Shown in pieces: positions 23,453 through 35,288 of a stretch of DNA of 64,000 bases. Position numbers and translations under genes: made by a program. The notes below the pieces were generated by a model. It worked only from the letters and a program-made list of their open reading frames with translations, was not told the origin of the DNA and did no database searches. This DNA is from Tricholoma matsutake (lineage: Eukaryota; Basidiomycota; Agaricomycetes; Agaricales; Tricholomataceae). Where the stretch lies: assembly GCA_026075535.2 (NCBI GenBank), contig AP026545.1:9114001-9178000 (forward strand). Reading direction: 5' to 3'. The first letter of the stretch is position 1. Each line of letters opens with the position of its first letter.

Positions 23453-25269
23453 ATTAGCTGCAATGTAAAAGTGTATTTATATCCTCAAACTCAAACTTAG
23501 CTATTTCTCTCTCGAAGCTCAGAATTAAGATCAAATAAAATTTATTAACTACATCCCTCACGTCCAACGTGAGGGATACACCATTAATTACATAAAAAAA
23601 AAACCTCCCCCACACAAGGTGCGAGGGGGAAGGTATTACCATAAATAAAAAATGAAAAAAACTGCCCCATGCAAAATGCAGGGGCGGCCTGGTGAGTTGT
23701 GCCTGTCATCCTGTCCCCATTGTCCTGGGTGCCGGGCCTTCGTTGTCGCTGTCCTCGTCGTTGCCATCCTGGGCGTTGTTTCCGTGCTGCTCCTGGTTGC
23801 CATGCCCTTCCTGGTCGTCATTGCCATCCTGGCCATCTCCTGCTGTGTGGTGGTGGCCATCATCGCCATTCCACCCGCAATCCACTTCATGAGCAGTGGC
23901 TCATGGGGCTGGAGGTGGGTGGTGTGTCGTTGGCCCTGTTGTTGTCGTCCGTCGTGGTTGGCGGCTGTGCTTCGCGTTCTTGGGGTTCTGGTGCTGGTAG
24001 GCAGTGGCATTGTCATTGTCGTCGACTGCACACACTCATGATCCACCCTACGAGCAGAGGCTCGCAGGCGTGGGGTGGGTGTGTTGGGTTGTCTCGTGTC
24101 TGGCCATCATTACCAGTAGAGTAGAACCTATAAAACAAAAGAAACAAGTTAGTTAGTTTATAAAAACAAAAAGCAAACAAAAAAAAATTATGTAGGGCCC
24201 AAATGGTGCGATCTGCGTCATTTGGGCCTGCATTCCATCCAGTCTCGTTGTAGTCAGTAGCTAGTACTTAAAAAGTTTTGTCAGTGACCAAAAAAATAAG
24301 AGAAAAAAAACTTACTTATGGCCCAAGAGATGTCATCAACATCTCTTGGGCATTCCCTGGTGCTGGTGTCCTGTTGTTGTTGCGTGGTCATCTCCGTCCT
24401 CGCACCTGTTTGTCGTCCTGGCTTCGCTGTTGCTGTCCTGGCCATGTTGCGTTCCCTGGTGCTGGTGTCCTGTTGTTGTTGCATGGTTGTCTCCATCCTC
24501 ACACCCCTCCTTCCACCCTGCGAGCAGTTGCTCACAGCAGCAGTGCTGGGTGCTGGGTCGTGCTTGTCATCCATTGTCCTCCCTGTCCCATCGTTTTCGT
24601 GGTCATCCATTGTCCTCCCATCCTTGTCTTGCCACCCTGCTGCTCTTGTCGTTTTGGGCCTTGCCACCCCACTGCTCTCGTCACTTGCGGCTCCTTGTCT
24701 CCATCTCCATGGTCCTCATTGTCACTCCCCGTTTCCACCCCATGAGCAGCTGCTCATGGCGGTGGAGGGTGTGGTGGTGGTGGTGGGTCGCATCATACAA
24801 CGAGAAACTATAAAAATTCAAAAGAAAACTAATATTAATCAAAAAAGAATGAAACGAACAAAAAAAAACTTACCTGGGCCCATTTCCTCGTTTGTTGTTT
24901 GTTGTTTGTTGTTTGTCATCGTCGCTCGCTCGCACGTCGTTCTTCGTTTGTTGTTTGGTGTTGTCTTGTTGTCATGATATAGTTAGAACCTAAAGAAGGA
25001 AAGAAAATATTAGTTAATTCAATAAAAAAAAAGTAAAAAACATTACCTGGGCCCGAGGTGGTTCAAATGCGGCTGTTGGCAGCATTAGACAAGGTGGTGG
25101 TGGCCATAGGAGCAGTGGCAACAGGTGTTGATGGAGGGGAGGCAGTGGAAGGGAGGTGGCGTCGTCATTGAGAGTAGTGATGATGGGTGGATGATGAGCT
25201 GGCAATGTTGATATGCGGCTGTGTGCTTTGTCATGCACAGCTGCCCTAATGGTACCTAGAGCAGTAAGT
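23453..25269 (-). other. Body of hAT-type element 2: intron-like modules and hairpins, no gene
   Basis: Repeating blocks of T/G/C-rich low-complexity sequence. Each block is separated by an intron-like module on the minus strand (about 24123-24195, 24806-24872 and 24986-25049) that starts just after GGGCCC(AGG) and ends TT(T)AG followed by GTTCTA-like or similar sequence. Hairpins include GAGCAGTTGCTC near 24520 and paired GCCCAAGAGATGT/ACATCTCTTGGGC at 24313-24351. Long open frames here are low-complexity by-products. Confidence 0.5.
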
Positions 25270-25770
25270 GGACATACCTCATAAGTCTATGTGGTGTAGT
25301 GGTTATATTGGCCATGCTAAAATGTTGTTGTATCATGCCTAGGGTTCAATTCCAGCTCATGTCATTTATTTTATTACTTAATAATAGTAGTAAGGACTCC
25401 TGGTTCAATCCTACTGGATTCCTGGTGATTCCTGGTGATTCCTGGTGATTCCTGGTGATTCCTGGTGAGTCCTGGTTCAATCCTACTGGATTCCTTGTGA
25501 GTCCTTGTGAGTCCTGATGAGTCCTACAGAGTCCTGGTTACTCTTATAGAGTCCTACAGGATTCCTGGTCAGTCCCCCACATTCCTGAGAGTCCAAGTCC
25601 TGGGGAATTCCTGGAATAGTACCAGGAAGAGCCTGATTTACCAGGAATATACCAGGACTGAACCAGGAATCCCACTGGAGGAAAAACAGCCAGGAATGCA
25701 ACATTTGGTGAACAATGGCTGTGGCAGGGATAACCAGGAATCCTGGAGGAATACGTGGGGCAGTGTAAAG
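25270..25770 (+). mobile_element. tRNA-derived SINE-like repeat (copy 2)
   Basis: Head with A-box-like TGGTGTAGTGGTTA and B-box-like GGTTCAATTCC (about 25291-25345). The tail repeats CTGGTGATTC/CTGGATTC many times and ends GTGGGGCAGTGTAAAG at 25770. The head differs from copy 1 but the tail and last 16 bases are shared, and the two copies point away from each other. Confidence 0.5.
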
Positions 25771-25896
25771 AGCTCCCATTCAGTGTCCCCCATCAGCATT
25801 GTTCATTGGCTCCCTATGGTCATCGTCGTTCATCCCCATGTTGTCATTGTTCCTTCCTGTGTTGTCATTGTTTTTCCCTCTGTTGTCATTTGTCTC

Positions 25897-26258
25897 TGTA
25901 AGGGGACTAGAGGGTGTCCCACGTGTTTCTCCTATTTTTTATGTTTGTCCTATATTTTTTCTCGCCTTGTTTCCTTCTATTCTTCATTTTCTATGGTTTT
26001 TCCCTTATTTTATTACTAATTTCCCTTTCTATCACATTTGTGCATGTTGACAGTTTTATATTTAGAGACGGAGTACCCTTCCAACATCTACCCCTTGGTA
26101 TTATGTCATGTGGCAGCCTTGATCAGCCTATCTCCGGCTTTTCTATTTTTAGTTATTATTTAATTTTGCAGTTTTCACATATACTGGGCACTGGCAAAGG
26201 GATCTTTAGAGTTTTCTCTTCAGATTTCCCTTTGCTAGAGGCTAAGGTTGCCCTTATA
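25897..26258 (+). repeat. LTR at the 3' side of Ty3 element 3, inverted
   Basis: 362 bases from TGTAAGGGGAC to GTTGCCCTTATA. It is the reverse complement of 37921-38283 over its full length. A polypurine stretch (AGAGGGGGGGTGAAC, element orientation, 26259-26273) abuts it exactly where the 3' LTR should begin. Confidence 0.85.
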
Positions 26259-26271
26259 GTTCACCCCCCCT

Positions 26272-28822
26272 CTAAGATGCATCGCCCTGATGCATTCGAA
26301 ATCACACACGACCAAAGTCACTGACTTGAATGCGACGTGGTGCAGCAGTGTGCCGTTGGTGGAACTCCTTGACTAACCGAGGGGCATTCACATCGGACTC
26401 CTCGACCCATGAGTTCTCCTCATACCCATAACCCTTCCAGTGTACCAAATACTGGAGCTTCCCTCAATGTAACCGGCTGTCCAAGATTGACTTGACTTCA
26501 TACTGGGGTTCTCCCTCCATGACTGTAGGTGGCGGTGGTGGTCATGAACGGCATCCTGGAAAAGGATCTGAGGGAGCTGGAAGGAGTTTCACAATGTGGA
26601 AGACTGGATGAAGTCTAGACATGAAGGCTGGGAGGCATAGACAATAGGCATGCATTCCAATGCACTTGACAATGGGGAAAGGTCCCAGGAAGTGATGGGA
26701 GAGTTTTCTGGATGGATGGGTAGTGGAGATGTCACTGGAGTCAAGATAAACTCGATCACCAACCTTGTACTGTGGCGTTGGAGAGTGGCGTTGATTGTAG
26801 AAGCATGCCATGTTGTCCTTTGCCTTTGCCAAGGCTGCCTTTGCTTCCTCCAAACTGTCCCTCATGTGTTCTGTGAACTCATTCACTGTTTCAATATGCG
26901 AGGGGGCTTGGTGAGGTTCAAATCCCATGCATGGATGCTGTCCAGTGTCCAAGAAGAAGGGGGTTTGTTGAGTGGAAGCATGGACATGGTTGTTGTATCC
27001 AAACTCGGCCAAGGGAAGGAGATTGTCCCAATCATCCTGGCATTTGTTGACAAAGACACGGATGTACTGCTCCAATTCCTGGTTGACTCGTTTGGTCTGG
27101 CCATCAGTTTGTGGGTGATAAGCAGTTGAAGCAAGGAGTTTGATCCCCAGAAGTTGGTACAGCTCATGAGTGAACTCTGCCATGAACTGAGGGCCATGGT
27201 CAGAAAGGAAGGCGCCAGGGAGTCCATGTAATTTCCAAACATGGTGAAGATAGAGGCGGGCAGCACCCAGGGCACTGACAGTGGTGTTAGTGGGAATGAA
27301 GTGAGCGCGTTTTCCTGTGGAATCAACTGTGCACATCACCGCATCAAACCCATTTGACTCTGGCAACTCCACCACAAAGTCAACACTGATGACATCCCAA
27401 CGATTCTCTGGGATGGGGAGAGGGTGTAGCTCACCCATGGGTTTGCGATGAGGAGCCTTGGTGCATAAGCAAAGGTCACAAGTATGACAATACTGACCAA
27501 TGAGCCATGACATCTGTGGCCACCAATAATTCCGTGAGGTGAGCTCCAAGGTCTTCCAGCATCCAGGATGACCAGCAATCCGTGAGTCATGGTGTTTGGA
27601 TATAATACATCGATGAAGGTCTGGGTCATTGGGGATGTAAATGTGATCCCAGAAATACAACAAGTCCTCCTTTTCAGCCCACTCTGCCGCATGTAAGGAG
27701 AGGGTAGATCCCTTCCTCAGCTCTTTAACAGCTCAGGCCATGACATCCTCGTATAAACCACTATGGTTTGCGCAACAAATGTCATGTAGGATGTCCTGCT
27801 CCTCTCCCTGGGGTGTGATACCTTCCAATGCCTGGATAGTAAACAGGTTTGGCTGCAACAACACAATGTCTTGATTGTTGTCACCACCATCCCCATGATC
27901 TGCATGTTGGGAGAGAGCATCGGTCTTCCCCATGCTGCGACCCAGATGGTGGTGCAAGGAGAAGTCGAACCTGGATAGATACAGGGACCAACGAGCTTGA
28001 CAATGGTTCAATTTCTTGGCCATCATAAAGTACTCAAGATTCTTGTGATCCGTCCAAATTTCCACCTTGTGTAGGGCACCCTCAAGGAAGTGTCACCACT
28101 CCTCAAGCGCACGCATTATTGCCAACATCTCCTTGTCATGGATCTCATAGTTTTGTTCCACAGCACTAAGGCTTTTGGAGTAGAACACAACAGGATGCCA
28201 CTTCTGGTCCTCCAGAGACTGCTGAGACAACACGGTGCCCATCGCAAAGTCAGAACTGTTGGCTTCTACACAAAAAGGGCGTGAATTGTCAGCAAAGGTA
28301 AGGATGGGAGTGGAAGTGACCATCTCTTTAAGCTTTTCGAATGCCTCCTGCTGTGCATTGTCCCACCGCCATGCCTCCTTGCCTGTCAAGTCAAACAGTG
28401 GTCGTGCATGATGTGAGAAATCCTTGATAAAACACCGGTAGAAATTGATGAAGCCTAAAAAGGACTGCACCTCTTTCTTGTTCGTGGGCATCGGCCATGC
28501 CATGACCCCATTCACCTTGACTGGATCCATCTCCACCTGGCCCTCTGAGATAATCAGGCTGAGGTACTCGATCTTGGTCTTCTCAAACTTGCACTTGTCC
28601 TGACGAAGGTAGAGTTTGTACTGTCGAAGTCATTCTAAGATGAGGCACGTAATGCGATGATGCTCTTCCACTGTGCGAGTGAAGATGAGGACATCATTGA
28701 GATAGATACAGACGACGCCCTTGAGGATGAGGTCATGGAAGATGTTGTTCATCATGGTCTGAAAGGTGGCAGGACTATTAGTAAGGCCAAAGAACATGAT
28801 GAGCAGTTCAAAAGGGTTTGTA
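26272..28822 (-). pseudogene. pol: pol of Ty3 element 3, RT C-terminus to chromodomain
   Basis: Reads from FELLIMFFGLTNSPATFQ (RT) through RNase H to the integrase finger (AGHPGCWKTLELTSRN ... CHTCDLCLC), core (VDFVVELPESNG, LSDHGPQFMAEF, HPQTDGQTKR) and a chromodomain (YEVKSILDSRLH ... LQYLVHWKGYGYEENSW), ending TAG at 26272-26274. TGA codons lie at expected Arg positions near 28630, 28093, 27733, 26542, 26470 and 26311. The RT active site is YLND rather than YLDD (AAT at 28696-28698), and RNase H has EANSSDFA rather than EADSSDFA (AAC at 28258-28260). Both are CG-to-CA changes. Confidence 0.9.
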
Positions 28823-29326
28823 CTTGGATTTATGAAGTTGATCAATATAATCCTCCTTCAATTTATCCTCTGCAAGAACTGAAGCATTGTCCTTTGCATC
28901 TGCCCATGTGCGACCCTGTTTCTGAAGTTCCCCAAATGCAGTGGTAATGAGAGCATCAAACTTGGTGAAAATAGCAACAACCGGGACTTAGAAATATGGT
29001 TCTGTTAAAGAAATGAGCCTATCAGCAAATGATTTGCCTGACCTTTTCCAGTACCACATTCTTCAAAGAAAATGTGGTCAGCTGCTAAAAGGGGTCTGTT
29101 GCTGTCAGTAGGAAGACAATACCTGGTTCAACAACCAAAAACATTAGCTTGAACTGTTAGTAGTAATAAATTCAAACATAAAATGCACCAAATTGCATGT
29201 AGCTGCTTTGACATATGGGTTGCTTTTGCTCAACTAGCAATGAAGGCTTTGACAGCTTCTAGTTCTGCAGTACCACCTGCTTCAAATCCCATAGAATCAT
29301 GAAAGACAAACTGTGGGTTGCTTGCA

Positions 29327-32300
29327 CACATAGGTAAGCTACAGTGTATCAAATGATACGGTCTATCGAACACATACAATGTATCGAATGATATGGGTTC
29401 GATGGATGCTGTCAAACACTCTATATGTATATATATACATACTGTAGTATCAAATAAATGCACTATTACAATCTTTGCTGTCTTATACACTACATATGTG
29501 TAATGAATGTAATATATAGCTCAGTGACCTATGCATCGGACACAATCGGCACCGGCACCTGCAACGGCAATGGCAACGGCAACGGCAACGGCATGGGGCA
29601 TTACCATTGGGCATCACCATTGGGAATCAGGATGGGGAGTTGGCATTCATTTGTTAGACCTATGTAGTATGGAGACCTACAAAATAAAATTGGTGCCAAG
29701 TGGTGCTCTGCGGCCTGGTGGGTGTGGCTGATGCCAGCCGATGCCGAAGGTATTACAGCATCATGTAGAATAAATTTAAGTGATAATTAATTTGTTGTAG
29801 TATGCAGACCTACAAATTGAGGTCAGTGCCAAGTGCTGCTCGGCAACCTGGTGACTGTGCCAATGCCAATGCCAATGCACCTAAAAAGAATTCCCAATGC
29901 CGATGCCTCGTTTATGCAATAATTAATTTGTTCAATGTAGTATGCAGACCTACAAAATGAGGTTGGCACCAAGTGGTGCTCAGCACCCCAGTGGCTGTGG
30001 CCAATGCCAATGCCAATGCCAATGCCACCGAAAAAAAAATCCTGATGCCATACAGTGAGATGTATGATAAACTCAGTAAATGCCCTGTTTATGTGATAAT
30101 TAATTTGTTGTAGTATGAAGATTTGTAAAATGAGGTCGGTGCTGAGTGCTGCTTGGCAACCCGGTGGCTGTGCCAATGCCAATGCCAATGCCACCAAAAA
30201 AAAAATCCTGATGCCATACAGTGAGATGTATGATAAACTCAGTAAATGCCCTGTTTATGTGATAATTAATTTGTTGTAGTATGAAGATTTATAAAATGAG
30301 GTCGGTGCCGAGTGCTGTTCGGCAACCCGGTGGCTGTGCCGATGCCGATTCCGATGCCACTGCCGTCTCCAAAAATCTCGAGGCTGAAGGTTGTACAGTG
30401 TCATGTATGATATACTCAGTAAATGCCCTGTTTATGCGACGATTAATTTGTTGTAGTATGAAGATTTATAAAATAAGGTTGGTGCCGAGTGCTGCTTGGC
30501 AACCCGGTGGCTGTGCCGATGCCGATGCCACCGAAAAAAAAATCCTGATGCCATACAGTGAGATGTATGATAAACTCAGTAAATGCCCTGTTTATGTGAT
30601 AATTAATTTGTTGTAGTATGAAGATTTACAAAATGAGGTCGGTGCCGAGTGCTGCTTGGCAACCTGGTGGCTGTGGCCAATGCCGCTGCCGTCTCAAAAA
30701 AATCTTGATGCCAAAGGTTGTACAGTGTCATGTATGATATACTCAGTAAATGCCCTGTTTATGTGATAATTAATTTGTTGTAGTATGAAGATTTACAAAA
30801 TGAGGTTGGTGCTGAGTGGTACTGAGTACTACTTGGCAACCTGGTGGCTGTGGCCAATGCCAATGCCAATGCCATCTCAAAAAAATCTTGAGGCCAAAGG
30901 TTGTACAGTGTCACATATGATATACTCAGTAAATGCCCTGTTTATGTGATAATTAATTTGTTGTAGTATGAAGAGTTACAAAATGAGGTCAGTGCCGAGT
31001 GCTGCTCAGCAACCCGGTGGCTGTGACTGATGCTGATGCCGATGCTGCTGCTGTCTCAAAAAAATCCCCAGGCCGAAGGTTGTACAGTGTCAGGTATGAT
31101 ATACTCAGTACATGTGATAATTAATTTGTTGTAGTATGAAGACTTACAAAATGAGGTTGGTGCTGAGTGGTGCTCAGCACCCCACTGGCTGTGGCCGATG
31201 CTGATACCGATGCCACCAAATAAAAAATCCCAATGCCATACAGTGACATGTATGATAAACTCAGTAAATGCCCTGTTTATGCGATAATTAATTTGTTGTA
31301 GTATGCAGGCCTACAAAATGAGGTTGGTGCTGAGTGGTGCCCAGCACTCTGGTGGCTGTGGCCGATGGCAATGCCAATGCCACCAAAAAAAACATCCTGA
31401 TGCCATACAGTGACATGCATGATAAACTCAGTAGATGCCCTGTTTATGCGATAATTAATTTGTTGTAGTATGATGACTTACAAAATGAGGTCATTGCTGA
31501 GTGCTGCTCAGTAACCCAGTGGCTGTGGCCGATGCCACCTAAAAACAATCCTGATGCGAACAGTTGTACAGTGTCACATATGATAAACTCAGTAAAGGCC
31601 TCATTTAAGTGATAATTAATTTGTTGTAGTATGCAGACCTAGACAATGAGCACAGTGCCAAGTGCTACACAGCCCCCCTGTTGCTGTGGCCGATGCTACC
31701 GAAAAAAAATTCCCGATGCTGTACAGTGACATGTATGAGAAACTCAGTAAATGCTTTTGTTTATGCAATGATCTCTATCCACAATAATTGTGTACTAACC
31801 CTCAACTCCATCCCCTCCATTGCCATGCCCATCTGTCGAGGTTAGTCAACCTCCAGACTTGGATGTAATTTCCTCCAACATCGTATCTCATTATGTAGGT
31901 CTGCATACTACAAATGTAAATGAGGCTTTGACTCCACTGAATAAATCATACACCACACTGTGCACCTTGCAGCATCGAGAAGTTTTCCTAGGTAGCATTG
32001 GCCAAAGCCACCAGGTTGTCGAGCAGCACTTGGCACTGACCTCATTGTCTAGGTTTGCATACTACAACAAGTTAATTATCACTTAAATGAGGCCTTTACT
32101 GATTTTACCATATGTGACACTGTACAACCTTTGGCATCAGAATTTTTTTTTTAGGTGGCATCAGCCACAGCCACTGGGATGATGAGCAGCACTATCACAT
32201 AAACGGGGCATTTACTGAGTATATCATACATGACACTATACAACCATTGGCCTCAAGATTTTTTTGAGATGGCAGTGGCATCGGCATTGGCATTGGCATT

Positions 32301-33314
32301 GGCCACAGCCACCAGGTTGCCGAGCAGCACTTGGCACCGACCTCATTTTGTAAATCTTCATACTACAACAAATTAATTATCACATAAACAGGGCATTTAC
32401 TGAGTATATCATACATGACACTGTACAACCTTCAGCCTCGAGATTTTTTGAGATGGCAGCGGCATTGGCATTGGCATTGGCACAGCCACCGGGTTGCTGA
32501 GCAGCACTTGGCACTGACCTCATTTTGTAAGTCTTCATACTACAGCAAATTAATTATCACATAAACTGGACATTTACTGAGTATATCATACATGACACTG
32601 TACAACCTTTGGCATCAAGATTTTTTTTAGGTGGCATTGGCATTGGCATTGGCCACAGCCACTGGGGTACCGAGCACCACTCGGCACCAACCTCATTTTG
32701 GAGGTCTGCATACTACATTGAACAAATTAATTATTGCATAAACAAGGCATCAGCATCAGCATTGGCCCAGCCACCAGGTTGCTGAGCAGCACTTGGCACT
32801 AACCTCATTTTGTAGGTCATTATACTCAAATTAATTATCACTTAAATGAGGCCTTTACTCAGTTTGTCATACATGATGCTGTACAACCTTCATCATCGGG
32901 GTTTTGTTTAGGTGGCATCGGCATCGGCCACAGCCACCAGGCCACTGACCAGCACTCAGCACCAATTTTATTTTGTAGGTCTGTATACCACATAGGTCTA
33001 ACAAATGAATGCCAACTCCCCATCCTGATTCCCAATGGTGATGCCCAGTGGTAAAGCCCCATGCTGTTGCCATTGCCATTGCCGGTGCCGGTGCCGATTG
33101 TGTCCGATGCATAGGTCACTGAGCTATATATTACATTCATTACACATATGTAGTGTATCAGACAGCAAGGATTGTAATAGTGAATTTATTCGATACTACA
33201 GTATGTATATATATACATAGAGTGTTCGACAGCATCCACCAAACCCGTATCATTCAATACATTGTATGTGTTTGATAGACCATATCATTCAATACACTGT
33301 AGCTTACCTATCTG
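29327..33314. mobile_element. 4-kb foldback (Mutator-like?) element in a GTPase exon
   Basis: Arms begin CACATAGGTAAGCTACAGTG (29327) and end with the complement ...CTGTAGCTTACCTATCTG (33314), and match for about 380 bases. Target duplication is GCTTGCA at 29320-29326 and 33315-33321 (perfect 7; or 10 with one mismatch, GCTTGCACAC/GCTTGCAAAC). Inside, about 12 tandem units of roughly 165 bases (29.7-31.8 kb) face about 6 inverted units (31.9-33.0 kb). No transposase. Long arms and a possible 9-10 base duplication suggest a Mutator-like origin, which is inference. Confidence 0.75.
29690..33000. repeat. Tandem ~165-base units in inverted arms
   Basis: Each unit has TAATTAATTTGTTGTAGTAT, then ACAAAATGAGGT, GGTGCCGAGTGCTGCT, a run of GCCGATGCC/GCCAATGCC hexamers, an A run, and ATGATAAACTCAGTAAATG. 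Units to about 31790 are in one orientation and from about 31900 in the other. The hexamer count varies from unit to unit. Confidence 0.8.
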
Positions 33315-33994
33315 GCTTGCAAACACCAATTGGTTCTCAATATTATGAAGCCCACGCTGATAGAGCAGTATTTTATCCTGAAGCCTGAAAGGGTGAATGA
33401 AGGACATACCTGCTCAGAGGGTGCCACAACCGATGTGTCAATCTACAAAATAGTAACTCAAACAGTAAGATTTGACTAATATGTATTAATATATAAAACC
33501 AACCTCTTTCCCATCAGCATCATAAATCCTTGGATCATCTGTGGTCTTGCAGACTTTCTTCAACAGTGTAGTCTTCCCAGCATTTGCTCGTCCAATTACA
33601 AGAATACAAAAATGGCAACATTGGCTGCGTATTTCGATATCTCTGTCCATCTGCAAACAGATGATCAGTGTATAATCATAGCATGTGGATCAGTGCTGCA
33701 TGCTACCTCTGTATCGGGCTCTTCTACCTCTGCATTGGGTTCTACTTCTGGATTGAGGGCCATTACCTGTGTTTCAACAGTGTCGGTCACTTGCAGTTCA
33801 AGTTGCAATGAGGAGACGGTAATGTGTTACTTGTCTCTTCATCCGAAGACTGTGAAAGAGCCATGCAAATAGTCTCAAAATAGTCTCTTAAATTTCATAT
33901 CTATCGCAAGATTAGTGAGAGGGAAAAAAGGAAAGGAGGGTATGTGTGGTGATTCTGACATGAGGAAGACAGCTATAAAGTGGTATGCTTGTGA

Positions 33995-34290
33995 TACGAT
34001 CTCGCACACAACCCATATCTCTCACTGCAATGCGACACCGCATATAACCTGTACAATGAATCTAGTAGGACATGACTCAGATCATCTGCGATCTCGCACA
34101 CATGACCCATATATCTCACTGCAATGCGACACCGCATATAACCTGTGCAATGAATCTAGTGAGTAGTGAGCACAGTAGTAGGACATGACTCAGATCATCT
34201 GCAATCTCACACACATGACCCATATCTCTCACTGCAATGCAACACTGCATATAACCTGTGCAATGAATCTAGTAAGTAGTACTGTAGTGA
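33995..34290 (+). repeat. Three tandem copies of a ~90-115 base unit
   Basis: The unit includes ATCTCGCACACA...CCCATAT, CTCACTGCAATGCGACACCG, CATATAACCTG and CAATGAATCTAGT, followed by GGACATGACTCAGATCATCT. Copies begin near 33998, 34089 and 34204. They lie upstream of the GTPase exons; no gene function evident. Confidence 0.75.
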
Positions 34291-34854
34291 GCTGGCTTTC
34301 TATTCAAGATTAGGCTGAAAAAAGATCTGATTTCAATTTCCATCAACTGTCATCACTCTGGAAGCTGAAGCTCGAGTCTGAGGTTGCACAATGCTCATCG
34401 AAGAAGTGTTTTCACTCCTCAACATTTGGCACCACCTGTCGCTTCTCCACATGCTTCTCCAGCAAGCCTGTTGATGATGGATCAGCGTGACCTCCACAGT
34501 CATGCAAGTCCATCGTAGAAGTAAATAAATAGTACCACTTGGATACGTATGTGTAATTGACGTGTAAACTGACTACATGTATATAGCATGCCATTTGGAA
34601 GTGGATCTTCGACTGGCTGAGATCAGAAGTACAACTGGGAAGTTCACATAGTGATAATTCTGATACGCATGAACAACAATTGCACATCATTGTTAGTTGG
34701 AAGAAAGAGAAACAAGCAACTTGTAGTCATGAGGGGAGATGCTTCACAAGCAAATTTTGTCTTACAAACCATGAAATCAGAAAGGTCTCATAGACCAGCT
34801 GAGCACCATCAAACCAATCTAAGTATATTTCCACAAACCATGGTAAGAGGCAGC

Positions 34855-35288
34855 TCAACTGTTATCCAACAATTCTGACCCACTCAATTTCAAACTTCTC
34901 ACCTCCTTCACCTTCTTCCTCCACACAACACCACCCTCTCCCTTCCCAATCTTATGCATAAGCACCTCCCAGTTCTGAAGAACCTCTAACAACAGCACAA
35001 GCTGTGTAGCATACAAAGGTGAGAAGCAAAGGAGGAGCGCAAGTGTCACTATAAGGCAATGCACTACAAATAATGGTATGGCATGTATCAATTCACAGAG
35101 ATAGTGGTGAGACCCAATGGACCCTGCTAAGTTAGCTGAATTCAGTCAGCAGAAGATGGTTCCCAAAGCAGCAAAGAAGTATCTCGAAAAGATTGTTTAC
35201 TGATGAAATGCCGAGGGGGCTTAAACAATACATGGAAGTTGAGCTCTTCCTGTGCATACACCTTAAGGTTGGGAAAGGTGTCAGCATG
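34855..35288 (-). pseudogene. Unidentified gene fragment with a hydrophobic segment
   Basis: On the minus strand, right after the RT junction: [29 protein letters not shown], then after a shift a strongly hydrophobic stretch (IPLFVVHCLIVTLALLLCF), YATQLVLLLEVLQNWEVL and VKEVRSLKLSGSELLDN. This looks like the C-terminal part of a membrane protein with one or two transmembrane helices. I do not recognise the family. It precedes the GTPase pieces on the same strand, so the segment may carry two neighbouring genes. Confidence 0.4.

Larger units (their letters stand above)
28823..33845 (-). pseudogene. P-loop GTPase (AIG1-like), split and 3'-truncated
   Basis: Exons on the minus strand, in order: about 33840-33709 (ETQVMALNPEVEPNAEVEEP), 33650-33505 (MDRDIEIRSQ, then Walker A in LVIGRANAGKTTLLKKVC), 33446-33414 (IDTSVVAPSEQ), then LQDKILLYQRGLHNIENQLV up to 33322. 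The exon is cut by the foldback element and resumes at 29326 as NPQFVFHDSMGFEAGGTAE (G3 motif, DSMG for the usual DSRG). A TGA follows at an expected Arg, then KQLHAIW, an intron, PTDSNRPLLAADHIFF, an intron, and VVAIFTKFDALITTAFGEL (G4 TKFD). It stops at KSKYKP where RT resumes, so the C-terminal half is missing. The family is expanded in agaricomycetes; cellular role unknown. Confidence 0.75.
28823..35288 (-). other. Chromosomal segment inserted in RT of Ty3 element 3
   Basis: RT reads [10 protein letters not shown] up to about 35289 and resumes FELLIMFFG just below 28822. In between lie pieces of two unrelated minus-strand genes with introns kept (a GTPase and an unknown gene), a foldback element and tandem repeats. 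At the junctions the minus strand reads ACCAACC and ACAAACC, 6 of 7 bases alike, either a short target duplication or microhomology. No terminal inverted repeats and no Helitron-like CTRR end were found. Confidence 0.6.

Noticed and set aside
23636..24977. Long overlapping open frames on both strands (hydrophobic LVLVSCCCC-type proteins)
   Set aside because: Low-complexity T/G/C-rich MITE body; frames open on both strands at once because stop codons are rare in this composition.
23370..25345. Genuine tRNA genes
   Set aside because: Only A- and B-box-like motifs are present; no convincing acceptor stem pairing by eye, and both are followed by SINE-like tails.
23103..25770. One DNA transposon with CTTTACACTGCCCCAC terminal inverted repeats
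   Set aside because: Kept only as an alternative: no matching target duplication is visible and each half carries its own tRNA-like head.
25914..26324. Membrane protein of 136 residues with a near-copy at 37970-38266
   Set aside because: Both frames are translations of the Ty3 element 3 LTR; the T-rich LTR gives a hydrophobic product on either copy.
29690..33000. CRISPR-like direct repeat array
   Set aside because: Units are ~165 bases, contiguous without unique spacers, and inverted in the second half; no cas genes and the organism is a fungus.
28823..35288. Helitron
   Set aside because: No TC start, no CTRR end with hairpin, and no Rep/helicase sequence; the captured-fragment look alone is not enough.
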